A stretch of DNA of 64,000 bases from the NCBI RefSeq assembly GCF_002159265.1, contig NZ_NFHG01000012.1, positions 41,193 to 105,192 on the forward strand, written 5' to 3'. The notes under the pieces are model-generated. The model searched no databases. It saw nothing but the letters and a program-made list of their open reading frames with translations, and was not told where the DNA came from. This document shows positions 1-8,486 of the stretch, piece by piece. Each line of letters opens with the position of its first letter. Position 1 is the stretch's first letter. The position numbers were made by a program, and so were the translations under genes. Source of the stretch: Flavonifractor sp. An82. GTDB lineage: Bacteria > Bacillota > Clostridia > Oscillospirales > Oscillospiraceae.

Positions 1-14
1 AGGAGGACCCCACG

Positions 15-854
15 ATGAAGAAATTCGGTACCGCCGCCCTGGCTCTGACCCTGGCCGGCGCCCTGGCTGTTCCCGCCCTGGCCGCTGAGACCCCCGTGCT
101 CATCTCCGCCAAGGTGGACGGCTACACCACTGCCATCACCCTCAACGGCGAGAAGCTGGACACCACCGGCATCCCCGCCGCCAGCCGGACCGACCTGGTG
201 CCCCTGCGTCTGGTGGCCGAGGCCGACCACGGCTCCGCCTACTGGGATCAGGAGAACAACGAGTCCTGGTTCAACTTCGGCAAGGACAAGATCACCGTCC
301 AGTTTGAGGCCAACACCATTCTGGTCAACGACGTGGCTGTCAACACCACCGCTGAGGTCCACGCCGGCGTGACCTATGTGCCCGTCTCCGTGCTGGAGGG
401 CATGGAAGGCTTCGCCGTCACCTCCGATACCGAGACCGGCAGCGTGACCATCACCACCCCCAACAACGACCCCATGGTCAAGCTGGCCTACGCCATCATG
501 GAGAGCAGCGCCATGTTCGGCAACCGCACCGATGTGACCACCCTCACCGACGCCTACAAGATCCCCGCCGATCAGTTCGAGCAGGTGGTGGCCTTCTTCC
601 CCATGATCACCAGCCCCGACACCGTCATCGTGGGCAAGCTGGCTGAGGGCGCCGACGAGAAGGCGGTGACCGACGCTCTGGAGGCCTACCGTCAGAGCCA
701 GGAGGACACCTTCTCCTGGTACCTCTCCCAGCACCTGCCCAAGGTGCAGGATGCCCGCACCGTGGTGGAGAACGGCTATCTGCTCTTCTTCATCGGCGAG
801 AACGCCGACCAGGCTGAGGAGCTTTTCCACACCTATGTGGAGGCCCAGGGCTGA
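15..854 (+). CDS. Secreted protein with copper amine oxidase-like N-terminal domain and DUF4358-like C-terminus
   Basis: The 279-residue product starts with a clear signal peptide (residues 1-24, Ala-X-Ala before Glu25). Residues about 27-150 look like the copper amine oxidase N-terminal (stalk-like) domain common in secreted Firmicute proteins, with a typical LVPLRLVAEA stretch and the repeated YVPVSVLE pattern. The rest (about 152-279) resembles DUF4358, a small secreted domain of unknown function. The start is fixed by AGGAGG at bases 1-6. A strong terminator follows, so this is the last gene of its unit; its promoter lies outside the window. The role is unknown, probably at the cell surface. 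Domain calls are from memory of the families. Confidence 0.85.
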   Translation: MKKFGTAALALTLAGALAVPALAAETPVLISAKVDGYTTAITLNGEKLDTTGIPAASRTDLVPLRLVAEADHGSAYWDQENNESWFNFGKDKITVQFEANTILVNDVAVNTTAEVHAGVTYVPVSVLEGMEGFAVTSDTETGSVTITTPNNDPMVKLAYAIMESSAMFGNRTDVTTLTDAYKIPADQFEQVVAFFPMITSPDTVIVGKLAEGADEKAVTDALEAYRQSQEDTFSWYLSQHLPKVQDARTVVENGYLLFFIGENADQAEELFHTYVEAQG

Positions 855-873
855 TTTTCCCGTCTGCAATTCA

Positions 874-912
874 CAAGGTCCCGGCCCTCACAGGCCGGGA
901 CCTTGTTTTTTC
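874..912 (+). terminator. Rho-independent terminator after the stalk-domain gene
   Basis: Perfect 13-bp stem (874-886 with 893-905), six-base loop, then a T-rich run. The T run overlaps the -35 of the next promoter. Confidence 0.9.
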
Positions 913-931
913 CACGCTCAGCCGCTATAAT
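903..931 (+). promoter_or_regulatory. Sigma-A-type promoter for the 954-1424 gene
   Basis: TTGTTT (903-908), 17-bp spacer, TATAAT (926-931). The -35 lies inside the U-tract of the preceding terminator. Confidence 0.6.
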
Positions 932-953
932 GTGGAAAAAAGGAGGGATCTCC

Positions 954-1424
954 ATGGATGAAACGCCGCGGGTCTCCGCCCGTCAAACTCTGGATGATAT
1001 GCGGGCCGGCTACGACGCCTTTATACAGAAGCTGGAGCGCAGCCGCGCCACCAGCGTAGGGGAAATCATGGGCAATTTCTTCCGCTCCCAGGGCAACCCC
1101 CGGGTGACCTACGCGATGGAGGAGTTCAATCCCGTGCTCACCGCTCAGGTGGCCGCTCTTGCAGAACAGCTGGGAAATTATGCGTCGGAGGAGGCCGGAG
1201 CTCTGGCCGACCAGGCCCTGGAGCTGATGCTCTTTTATCCCCCCTCCAAGGACAGCACCATAGCCTCTTCTCTGACCGCCTTTGAGGGCCACGCCCTCCC
1301 CCTGGTCCCCTTTCTGGCCCCGGAGCGGCGGCAGGAGCTGGCCCGGCGCTACGCCAAGCGCAACTCTCCCCGGCTGATGTTCCCCAATCAGAAGAAGGTA
1401 TGGAGCGCCCTCTCCATGCGATAA
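954..1424 (+). CDS. Hypothetical cytoplasmic protein, 156 residues
   Basis: Not recognised. The frame is open upstream to 903, but AGGAGGG at about 941-947 places the start at ATG 954 (MDETPRVSARQT). The product has no signal peptide or membrane segment and looks mostly helical, with an Ala/Leu-rich middle (LAEQLGNYASEEAGALADQA) and a basic C-terminus. It has its own promoter and ends at a terminator shared with the convergent htpG, so it is probably a single-gene unit. Confidence 0.7.
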   Translation: MDETPRVSARQTLDDMRAGYDAFIQKLERSRATSVGEIMGNFFRSQGNPRVTYAMEEFNPVLTAQVAALAEQLGNYASEEAGALADQALELMLFYPPSKDSTIASSLTAFEGHALPLVPFLAPERRQELARRYAKRNSPRLMFPNQKKVWSALSMR

Positions 1425-1430
1425 CGGAAA

Positions 1431-1468
1431 CAGGCCCCCGGTTCGTCATGAACCGGGGGCCTGTTTTG
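1431..1468. terminator. Terminator between the 954 gene and htpG
   Basis: 14-bp perfect stem (1431-1444 with 1450-1463) followed by TTTTGT on the plus strand. It sits between convergent genes and may serve both. Confidence 0.85.
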
Positions 1469-1474
1469 TATTCA

Positions 1475-3397
1475 TTACTTCATGAGGGAGCACACAAGCT
1501 CGGTGTAGCCCGCGGGGTCGGCCAGGGGCAGGCCGGCGATGAGCTGAGCCTGGGCATACAGCAGCTGGGCGTACTTGGCCGCCAGGTCCTTGTCCTCGGC
1601 CACCGCCCGCTTCAGGGCCGCAAAGGCGTCGGAATCGGGGTTGAGCTCCAGCACCCGCTGGGCCTTCATATTGTCGGCGTTGTCCGGGTCCATCCGCTGG
1701 AAGTACTTCTCCATCTCCAGGGTGATGGGGCCGTCGGTGGTGAGGCACACGGCGCCGCTCTTGAGGATCCGGGACAGACGGGCCTCATGGATGTCCTCCC
1801 CCAGGGTCTCCTTCAGGAAGTCCAGCACCGGCTTGTTCTCCTCCGCCTTCTGCTCCAGGGCGGCCTTCTCCTCGTCGGTCTCGGGCAGAGCGTCGTCGTC
1901 GTCCACCGACTTGAAGGGCTTGCCATCCACCGCACCCAGCACGTTAACCACAAACTGGTCGGCCTCGGCGGTAAGGTAGAGGATCTCATATCCCTTATCC
2001 CGGATGCGCTCGGCCTGGGGCAGCTTGTCCAGCTTGGCGGCGTCCTCGCCGCAGGCAAAGTAGACGTACTGCTGGTCCTCAGGCATCCGCTCCTTGTACT
2101 CGGTCAGGGTGGTCAGCTTGCCGTCCTTGGAGGACCAGAAGAGCAGCAGGTCGCTGAGCAGGTCCTTGTGGACGCCGTAGTCGGCCACCACGCCCATCTT
2201 GATCTGGGGGCCGAAGGCCTTCCAGAAGGTCTCGTACTTCTCCCGGTCGTCCTTCTGGAGGCGGAGCAGCTCGCCCTTGATCTTCTTCTCCAGGTTGTTG
2301 GCAATGACCTTCAGCTGACGGGTGTGCTGCAGCATCTCGCGGGAAATGTTCAGGGAGAAGTCCTGGGAGTCCACCACGCCCTTGACAAAGCGGAAGTGCT
2401 CGGGCAAAAGGTCGGCGCACTTGTCCATGATGAGCACGCCGGAGGAGTAGAGCTGCAGGCCCTTCTCATATTCCCGGGTGTAGAAGTCGTAGGGGGCGTG
2501 GGAGGGGATGTAGAGCATGGCCTTGTACTCCACGGTGCCCTCGGCGGACACGTGGATCACGCTCAGCGGGTCCTCCCAGTCGCCGTACTTCTCCTTATAA
2601 AACTGGTTGTACTCCTCACTCTTGACCTCACTCTTGGGCCGCTGCCACAGGGGCACCATGGAGTTGAGGGTCTCCCACTGGTCGTAGTCCTCCCACTCCG
2701 GCTTATAGTCGTCGCCGGCGTCCTCCGGGCGGGGTTTCTGGCGGGACTTGTGCATAAGCATGACGATGGGGTAGTGGATGTAGTCGGAGTACTTTTTCAC
2801 CAGATCGGCGATGCGGTACTGCTCCAGATACTCGTCGTAGTGGTCGTCGTCGGTGTTGGCCTTGATGTGGAGCACGATGTCGGTGCCCACCCCCTCCTTC
2901 TCACAGGGGGTAATGGTGTAGCCGTCGGCGCCGTCGGACTCCCAGCGGAAGGCCTCCTCAGCGCCGTAGGCCTTGGAGGTGACGGTGACATGGTCGGCCA
3001 CCATGAAGGCGGAGTAGAAGCCCACGCCGAACTGGCCGATGATGTCGGTGGTGTCCCCCTCGGCCTTCTCCTGCTTGGCCATCTCCTCCTTGTACTGGAG
3101 GGAGCCGCTGCGGGCGATGGTGCCCAGGTTGCTCTCCAGCTCTTCCTTGGTCATGCCGATGCCGTTGTCGGAGATGGTGAGGGTGCGGGCGATCTGGTCG
3201 GGGGTGAGGGTGATCTTCAGGTCCGACCGGTCCAGGCCCACCTTGTCGTCGGTGAGGGCCTTGTAGGCCAGCTTGTCCATGGCGTCGCTGGCGTTGGAGA
3301 TGATCTCCCGCAGGAAAATCTCCTTGTGGGTGTAGATGGAGTTGATCATCAGGTCCAGCAGGCGCTTGGACTCCGCTTTGAACTGTTTCTTTGCCAT
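1475..3397 (-). CDS. htpG: Hsp90-family chaperone HtpG
   Basis: 640 residues, the usual length for bacterial Hsp90. The N-terminal GHKL ATPase shows EIISNASDAMDKL (about 33-45, with the Glu/Asn pair for ATP and Mg), DNGIGMT (about 80) and the lid motif GQFGVGFYSAFMVA (about 120-135). The middle and C-terminal dimerisation domains are full length. HtpG is an ATP-dependent cytosolic chaperone that remodels clients, often with DnaK. The start is set by GGAGG just upstream. The promoter TTGCAA-17-TATGAT is followed directly by a perfect CIRCE operator, so heat control through the HrcA repressor is very likely. It is transcribed alone. Confidence 0.98.
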   Translation of the reverse strand: MAKKQFKAESKRLLDLMINSIYTHKEIFLREIISNASDAMDKLAYKALTDDKVGLDRSDLKITLTPDQIARTLTISDNGIGMTKEELESNLGTIARSGSLQYKEEMAKQEKAEGDTTDIIGQFGVGFYSAFMVADHVTVTSKAYGAEEAFRWESDGADGYTITPCEKEGVGTDIVLHIKANTDDDHYDEYLEQYRIADLVKKYSDYIHYPIVMLMHKSRQKPRPEDAGDDYKPEWEDYDQWETLNSMVPLWQRPKSEVKSEEYNQFYKEKYGDWEDPLSVIHVSAEGTVEYKAMLYIPSHAPYDFYTREYEKGLQLYSSGVLIMDKCADLLPEHFRFVKGVVDSQDFSLNISREMLQHTRQLKVIANNLEKKIKGELLRLQKDDREKYETFWKAFGPQIKMGVVADYGVHKDLLSDLLLFWSSKDGKLTTLTEYKERMPEDQQYVYFACGEDAAKLDKLPQAERIRDKGYEILYLTAEADQFVVNVLGAVDGKPFKSVDDDDALPETDEEKAALEQKAEENKPVLDFLKETLGEDIHEARLSRILKSGAVCLTTDGPITLEMEKYFQRMDPDNADNMKAQRVLELNPDSDAFAALKRAVAEDKDLAAKYAQLLYAQAQLIAGLPLADPAGYTELVCSLMK

Positions 3398-3435
3398 GGT
3401 GGATGCCTCCTGTATATCAAACTATATGTAATAAC

Positions 3436-3474
3436 ATAGCGTTAGCACTCAGTCATCTCGAGTGCTAACGCTAT
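3436..3474 (-). promoter_or_regulatory. CIRCE operator (HrcA binding site) of htpG
   Basis: TTAGCACTC (3442-3450), nine bases, GAGTGCTAA (3460-3468): an exact match to the CIRCE consensus. Arms extend outward to 15 bp each (3436-3450 and 3460-3474). It lies just downstream of the htpG -10, the normal place for HrcA repression. Confidence 0.97.
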
Positions 3475-3501
3475 CATAATCCTTCGTATGAAAAATTGCA
3501 A
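3473..3501 (-). promoter_or_regulatory. Sigma-A promoter of htpG
   Basis: On the minus strand TTGCAA (3496-3501), 17-bp spacer, TATGAT (3473-3478), immediately upstream of CIRCE. Confidence 0.8.
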
Positions 3502-3518
3502 GGGGGTTCAAGAAATGT

Positions 3519-4949
3519 TTACAATTCCTCTCCCGGCGTCCACAGGGCGGCCCGGAGGGCCTCCACGCTGTCAAAGTGGCTCAGGGGGCCTTCGTCCGTC
3601 GGCTCTTCCAGCCGGAGCACTCCGGCAGGCTGACCGCCGATGGTCACCAGATAGGTGGCCTGCCAGTCCAGGCCGAGGACCCGCAGCTGGCTGTCCACGT
3701 ATGCGCCCCCGGCCAGCAGGTGGGGGGCCCGCTCCGGCGGATCGGTGCGGAAGGCCGCGCCGATGGTGTAGGCCTCGGCGTCCAGGGCGGGGGCCTGACC
3801 CGCCTCCCGGAAGCAGGTCAGTTCCCAGCTCACAAAGCCGCTCTCGCCGACCTGGGCCAGCCGGGCGTCGTAGTATGCGTCGGTCAGCTCCCGGCAAGCG
3901 GCGTAGGCCTCCTGGTCGATGTCGTCCGAGGTGTCGCAGCTGGTGCGGATGAGCTGGTAGAGAGCCTCGTCCTCCAGGTGGACCCTGCCCTGGGGCAAAT
4001 TGCTCCCGCCGAAGACCTCCACCACGTTTTCCTCCAGCCCGACCTGGAGATGGAGCGCATCATCCTCAGAGTAGGCCCCCTGATTCTTTGGGGCCAGGTA
4101 GCAGTCCAGGGTCCATATGATGTCGGTGTCCGAACCGTTAAGGGTAAGATCGGAGTGGTCTGCCGGGTGGGCCGCCGCGGCCCGGATGAGGGCGGCCAGT
4201 TCCTCCGCCTCCGGAGGATCGTTGGGGCCATACCAGCTTACAGAGCCGATGTCTTTTCCGTCCAGGCCGGCCAGCAGCTCCAGCAGGGCGTCGTCGGCGG
4301 TGTTCCTGTGGGCGCGGATATGCCAGGCCTCCCCGTCCTTTTTCAGAGCCAATTCAATACGGGAACCGTCCTCCCGCTGGTCAGTCCACAGCAGGGCGGT
4401 GCCGGCGGCCTCATCCACCTGCCCTCCGGTGCACACAAAACAGCCGGGACCAAAGTCGCTGGTGAAGGTATACCAGGCGTCGTATCCCTCCAGATAGGGC
4501 ACGGAGGAGGTGTCCAGATCGGCGGAGGTGATACCGGCGTACCGCTCCAGGGTCTGGTCCACCGAGGCGCGGGTAATGCGGTGGATGGGCACGGACTCCG
4601 GCGAGTTCCCCCAGGGGTAGCCGGGCAGGGCTTTCAGGGCGTTGGACTCCGCCTCATCCTCGGCGCTCAATGTGCCGTCGCCAGGGAAGTAGTACAAAAA
4701 GTCGGAAAAGTTTATATTTTTTACGTCGTCATAATAGCAGGTAAAAAAGCAGCTCACCGGGGCGGCGTAGGTCACGCCGTCTTGCTCCGCCAGGGGGGAG
4801 AAGGCCTCGTTGACCCGGTCAATTTCCTCCTGGGTGAGGGCCCGGGGCCTCTCCGCCGCCGGAGAGGGGGATACGGGAGGCGGTGTCTGGGCGGCACAGC
4901 CGCACAGGACAAGGGTCAGCAGCAGAGGCAGTGCCAAATATCGTTTCAT
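3519..4949 (-). CDS. Putative lipoprotein of unknown function (476 residues)
   Basis: The N-terminus is a lipoprotein signal (MKRYLALPLLLTLVLCGC) with lipobox L-C-G-C and lipidation Cys18, followed by a Pro/Ser-rich linker. The roughly 440-residue extracytoplasmic part is acidic and rich in Trp/Tyr, and I cannot assign it to a family. The gene begins one base after the stop of the upstream lipoprotein gene (4951-6003), so the two form an operon. Their leader peptides share the positions of Cys16 and Cys18 and the CGCAAQTPP start, but the bodies are not obviously alike, so common origin of the whole proteins is unproven. Confidence 0.8.
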   Translation of the reverse strand: MKRYLALPLLLTLVLCGCAAQTPPPVSPSPAAERPRALTQEEIDRVNEAFSPLAEQDGVTYAAPVSCFFTCYYDDVKNINFSDFLYYFPGDGTLSAEDEAESNALKALPGYPWGNSPESVPIHRITRASVDQTLERYAGITSADLDTSSVPYLEGYDAWYTFTSDFGPGCFVCTGGQVDEAAGTALLWTDQREDGSRIELALKKDGEAWHIRAHRNTADDALLELLAGLDGKDIGSVSWYGPNDPPEAEELAALIRAAAAHPADHSDLTLNGSDTDIIWTLDCYLAPKNQGAYSEDDALHLQVGLEENVVEVFGGSNLPQGRVHLEDEALYQLIRTSCDTSDDIDQEAYAACRELTDAYYDARLAQVGESGFVSWELTCFREAGQAPALDAEAYTIGAAFRTDPPERAPHLLAGGAYVDSQLRVLGLDWQATYLVTIGGQPAGVLRLEEPTDEGPLSHFDSVEALRAALWTPGEEL

Positions 4950-4950
4950 A

Positions 4951-6003
4951 TCAGTCCCACCCGTCTATGTTTGGATTTTTCTCCCGGAACACGATCCGGA
5001 AGGAGGGGATGTTATCAAAGCCCAGATTGGAGGTCTCCACTGTAAATCGCCAGGCCCGGTCGGTGAGAAGGGCGGACACCACCACGTCCTCCCCGTCCTC
5101 CCGGATGGTGACATTCTTCAAAAAGTGGCTGTCCCGGCCCAGGGAGCCCGCCGGGAAGGAGTAGGGGTACAGGTCCGGGGGATAGCCCAGCTCCACCAGG
5201 CCCTCGTTCCGGGCGGCTGACCCGCTCTCCAGGCAGGTGTCGAACAGGCGGAGGGTGAAGGTGCGGCTGTCCGGGTCGAAGCCGGTCTGGAAACTGGGGA
5301 TGGCGGTGACCGCCGGGAAGAAGCCCAGGAAGAGCTCCCGGCTGTCCCCGTTGGGGATAAAGGAGAAGGAGAGCCCGTCGGCATCGATGCGGGCGTCGTA
5401 CACCTGCTCGTGCCGGGCGTGCTCCTGCTCCTCCCGGGGGTAGACCGGGCCATTGGCCATGTCCCAGGCCCCCGCGTAGAAGGGCTCCGCCGGATCCAGC
5501 CAGGCGGGCTCCCGGTAGGACTGGATGGAGCTGAAGTCCAGGTCGGGGCCGAGCTGACCGTACTCATCCCCCTGGGCCCATACGGTCACGTCCTCCGGCA
5601 GCCATTTGTCCGGGGTGACGGCGGACAGCCCGTCGGTCAGGTAGTGGATCTTGGCGGGGGCGAGGATCTCATAGGACGCGAAGTCCTCCATGGCGGTGAG
5701 CTGTACCCGGCGGCCGGTTTCCCCGAACACCCAGTCCAGCAGGGAAAAGTTGGGGTCGTTCTCATAGCCGTACTCCACCAGCCAGTCCCCCTCGTAGGAG
5801 GTGAGTTTGCGCACCTCATAGCCCTCCCAGCCGTAGAGAGTACGGATGCTATCCTCCTGCACCGGCAAAACGGTAAAGTCATAGCCTGCCGCCGGGGTGG
5901 TCTCCGCCGCCGGAGGCGTGGTCTGTGCCTCAGGCGGCGTCTGGGCGGCGCAGCCGCACAGGGCGAAAGCCAGCAGCAGGGCCGGAAATACGTTCCGTCT
6001 CAT
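4951..6003 (-). CDS. Putative lipoprotein of unknown function (350 residues)
   Basis: Starts MRRNVFPALLLAFALCGC with lipidation Cys18 and a Thr/Pro/Ala-rich linker to about residue 38. The body is an extracellular, aromatic-rich domain I do not recognise. It is the first gene of a two-gene unit with the lipoprotein at 3519-4949 (one-base gap). The start has a good GGAGGT site (AAAAGGAGGTACTGCC before ATG). Function unknown; surface location is inferred from the lipobox. Confidence 0.8.
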   Translation of the reverse strand: MRRNVFPALLLAFALCGCAAQTPPEAQTTPPAAETTPAAGYDFTVLPVQEDSIRTLYGWEGYEVRKLTSYEGDWLVEYGYENDPNFSLLDWVFGETGRRVQLTAMEDFASYEILAPAKIHYLTDGLSAVTPDKWLPEDVTVWAQGDEYGQLGPDLDFSSIQSYREPAWLDPAEPFYAGAWDMANGPVYPREEQEHARHEQVYDARIDADGLSFSFIPNGDSRELFLGFFPAVTAIPSFQTGFDPDSRTFTLRLFDTCLESGSAARNEGLVELGYPPDLYPYSFPAGSLGRDSHFLKNVTIREDGEDVVVSALLTDRAWRFTVETSNLGFDNIPSFRIVFREKNPNIDGWD

Positions 6004-6097
6004 GGCAGTACCTCCTTTTCATCTCCATCCTACCATGGGGATCGGTACAGAGGGTTACAGGCGCGGTGCCAATGTGGAGACAAGGGGTTACAAAGCG

Positions 6098-6125
6098 TGA
6101 AAAAAGGGCGGCAAAAGCCGCCCTT
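6098..6125 (-). terminator. Terminator of mnmE
   Basis: On the minus strand a 9-bp stem (6104-6112 with 6117-6125), AAAA/TTTT loop, then a run of T. Confidence 0.85.
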
Positions 6126-6157
6126 CTCAAATCATATTATGTTGAACCGCAGGGGCT

Positions 6158-7528
6158 TTACTTACCCACACAGAACCGCTCAAAAATGCGGGCGGTGATG
6201 TCCTCCCGGATATCGGCGCCGGTGAGCTCCCCCAGGGCGGACAGGGCCTCCTCCACATCGGTGAGGAGGGCGTCGGGGGTAACCCCCGCCGCCAGGCTGG
6301 CGGCGGCCCGGTCCACACTGTCCAGAGCACGCCGGGCAGCCTGGGCCTGCCGGGCGTTGGTGAGCAGCTCTCCCGCCGCCTCCCCTCCACCGGCAGGGAA
6401 CTGAGCCGCCACCAGCTCTCCCAGCTTGTCCAGGCCCATGCCGGTTTTGGCGCTCACGTTCACCACCGGAGGCATCCGCTCCAGCCCCAGCACCGGCATG
6501 GGGGCCGAGGGCAGGTCCCCCTTGGTGCGCACCAGAATGACCGGCGCCCGGTCCATGGCGCTCTCCAGCAGGGCCACGTCCTCCTCGGTCACCGGGACGG
6601 AGCCGTCCCACAGCACCAGAATGAGGGCGGCCTCCTCCAGCGCGGCCTTACTGCGCTCCACGCCGATGCGCTCCACCGCGTCGTCGGTGTCCCGGATGCC
6701 GGCGGTGTCGATGAGCCGCAGCACCACATCCCCCATCCGGCAGCGGGCCTCCACCGTGTCCCGGGTGGTGCCGGGGATGTCGGTGACAATGGCCCGGTCA
6801 TAGCCCACCAGGGCGTTGAGCAGGGAGGACTTGCCCGCGTTGGGCCGCCCCGCCAGCACGCAGGGCACACCCCCGGCGATGTATCTGCCCCGCCGGTAGG
6901 TGGCCAGCAGCTCCTCCAGGGCCTGTCTGGCCCCGGTCAATCCCGCCTGAATGGTCTCCGCCCGGAAGGGGTCAATGTCCTCGTCGGGGTAGTCCAGCAC
7001 GGCGTGGAAGTGGGCCAGCAGGTCGGTGAGGCCGTCGTAGATGGCCCCCACCCGGCGGCTCAGGGCCCCGGAGAGCTGCCCGGCGGCCTGCCGCACAGCG
7101 GCGGGGGTCTCGGCGTCGATGAGGTCGGCCACCGCCTCGGCCTGGGTCAGGTCCAGCCGCCCGTTGAGGAAGGCCCGGCGGGTAAACTCCCCCGGCCCGG
7201 CCTGCCGCACTCCCTGGGCAAAGAGGGCCTCCAGCCCCAGGGAGAGCACCGCCGGGGAGCCGTGGCACTGCACCTCCGCCGTGTCCTCCCCGGTATAGCT
7301 GTGGGGGCCGTGGGAGATGGTGGCCAGGGCGTGGTCGATGACCTCCCCCTCAGGCCCCAGCAGCTCCCCCAGCACCAGACGCCGGTCCCCGTACTCCGTC
7401 AGGGCCTTGCCCCCCAGGGGGCGGAACACCGCGGAGACCGCCCCGATGGCCTCCGGCCCGCTGAGACGCAGGATGCCGATGGCACTGGGGGCGGCGGGTG
7501 TGGCAATGGCTGCGATGGTATCGGACAT
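6158..7528 (-). CDS. mnmE: tRNA modification GTPase MnmE (TrmE)
   Basis: 456 residues. With MnmG, MnmE installs the carboxymethylaminomethyl (or aminomethyl) group on wobble U34 of tRNAs. The N-terminal folate-binding domain begins MSDTIAAIATP. The inserted G domain has Walker A GRPNAGKSSLLN, switch DIPGTTRDT and DTAGIRDT. The C-terminus ends FCVGK, the conserved C-[IVL]-G-K box whose Cys is functionally important. The reading frame is open to 7651, but AGGAAGGAAG before ATG 7528 and family length fix the start there. mnmG is not adjacent, unlike the classical Firmicute arrangement. The upstream gap contains DnaA-box-like repeats. Confidence 0.97.
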   Translation of the reverse strand: MSDTIAAIATPAAPSAIGILRLSGPEAIGAVSAVFRPLGGKALTEYGDRRLVLGELLGPEGEVIDHALATISHGPHSYTGEDTAEVQCHGSPAVLSLGLEALFAQGVRQAGPGEFTRRAFLNGRLDLTQAEAVADLIDAETPAAVRQAAGQLSGALSRRVGAIYDGLTDLLAHFHAVLDYPDEDIDPFRAETIQAGLTGARQALEELLATYRRGRYIAGGVPCVLAGRPNAGKSSLLNALVGYDRAIVTDIPGTTRDTVEARCRMGDVVLRLIDTAGIRDTDDAVERIGVERSKAALEEAALILVLWDGSVPVTEEDVALLESAMDRAPVILVRTKGDLPSAPMPVLGLERMPPVVNVSAKTGMGLDKLGELVAAQFPAGGGEAAGELLTNARQAQAARRALDSVDRAAASLAAGVTPDALLTDVEEALSALGELTGADIREDITARIFERFCVGK

Positions 7529-7913
7529 GGTCTTCCCTTCCTGTTTCCGACGGGGTCGGAAACTTTGGCGATTCTGCCGTGGATTTTCCCCTTGACTTTT
7601 CTTATGTCGACCAAAAGATGCATAACGGCTGTTTTCCACCCCTGTGGACAAGTGTGGAAAACCATGTGGATAATGTGGAAAACCCTGTGCAGGGAAGCGC
7701 TTCCCGTTTCCTTACCGTTTTTTTACATTGCATATCATTCTGTATACATCCTGTCAAAGGGAATGGACGTATCAGATTTTTTGTTAGGACGTCAAAAAAT
7801 ATGGACGGTTTTTGGGCAAGTCGGCACTTGCGCAGGAGGGACGGGCATGATACCATTACCTGGTGGTAACTGTCTGCCCCGGAGCGCCCCTGCGGCCCTG
7901 TGCGGCAGACCTT
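7529..7913. other. 385-bp intergenic region with clustered DnaA-box-like 9-mers
   Basis: No gene is seen. It holds TGTGGACAA (7643-7651), TGTGGAAAA (7653-7661), TGTGGATAA (7665-7673, an exact DnaA box on the minus strand) and TGTGGAAAA (7674-7682), plus an inverted partner TTTTCCACC (7632-7640). A perfect 14-bp palindrome GGGAAGCGCTTCCC lies at 7692-7705, and an AT-rich stretch at about 7718-7805. Confidence 0.6.
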
Positions 7914-8486
7914 TTACTGCTCTCTGCCCACCAGCTGCCGGGCCCGTTCCAGCAGCTTGGTGTACACCTCGTCCATCTGCCATTCATTGGTGAGCTCCAG
8001 CAGCCGGTCCGCCGGCAGCCAGGCCACCCCCGTGTTCTCCCCCTCCCGATACTGGAGGGGGTCGCTTTCGTCTGCGGTGAGCAGGTAGGTCACGTTCAGG
8101 TGCTGGTGGGAGGGCACCCACTCCCCCCGCTTCACATGGCCCCACACCGGCAGGATCTCCAGGGAGGCCATGGCGGTGCTCAGGGGCCGGATGTGGACCA
8201 CTCCCGTCTCCTCCCGGGCCTCCCGCAGGGCCACCGACAGCAGGTCTCCCTCCCCGTCGGCGTGGCCGCCGGTCCAGGCCCACACCTTGTACAGGTTGTG
8301 GTGGGCCATGAGCACACGGGTGGCGTCAGAATTGACCACAAAGCCGGAGGCGGTAAAGTGGGCGATTTTATTCTGACGAGTGAGGATATCGTCAGGGAAC
8401 AGGCGCAGGTACTCCAGCATCATTTTCTTGTCCCCAACCTCCTGCTGGTTTTGGGGCACATAGGCCTGGATCTCCTCCCGGTACAT
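7914..8486 (-). CDS. Nudix hydrolase
   Basis: 190 residues. The Nudix box GGHADGEGDLLSVALREAREETG (Gx5Ex7REUxEExGU pattern, with the Mg-binding REAREE core) is intact, so hydrolysis of a nucleoside diphosphate linked to another moiety is expected; the substrate cannot be read from sequence. It is the last gene of thyA-folA-Nudix. The start ATG at 8486 overlaps the folA stop (TGATG), implying translational coupling; a GTG at 8489 is an alternative. The context suggests nucleotide or folate metabolism (for example dNTP or dihydroneopterin triphosphate clean-up), which is inference. Confidence 0.9.
   Translation of the reverse strand: MYREEIQAYVPQNQQEVGDKKMMLEYLRLFPDDILTRQNKIAHFTASGFVVNSDATRVLMAHHNLYKVWAWTGGHADGEGDLLSVALREAREETGVVHIRPLSTAMASLEILPVWGHVKRGEWVPSHQHLNVTYLLTADESDPLQYREGENTGVAWLPADRLLELTNEWQMDEVYTKLLERARQLVGREQ

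Noticed and set aside
1400..3439. Open frame of 679 codons on the plus strand opposite htpG
   Set aside because: Low-complexity Gly/Val/Leu/His product, no ribosome-binding site; it exists because the antisense of GC-rich codons rarely contains stops.
7692..7705. Palindrome GGGAAGCGCTTCCC as a cre site
   Set aside because: The core fits but the outer TG/CA positions of the CcpA consensus are missing; kept only as a palindrome.
7529..7913. Calling this region oriC
   Set aside because: No dnaA, dnaN or yidC nearby and no switch of gene orientation, so DnaA-box-like repeats alone are not enough.
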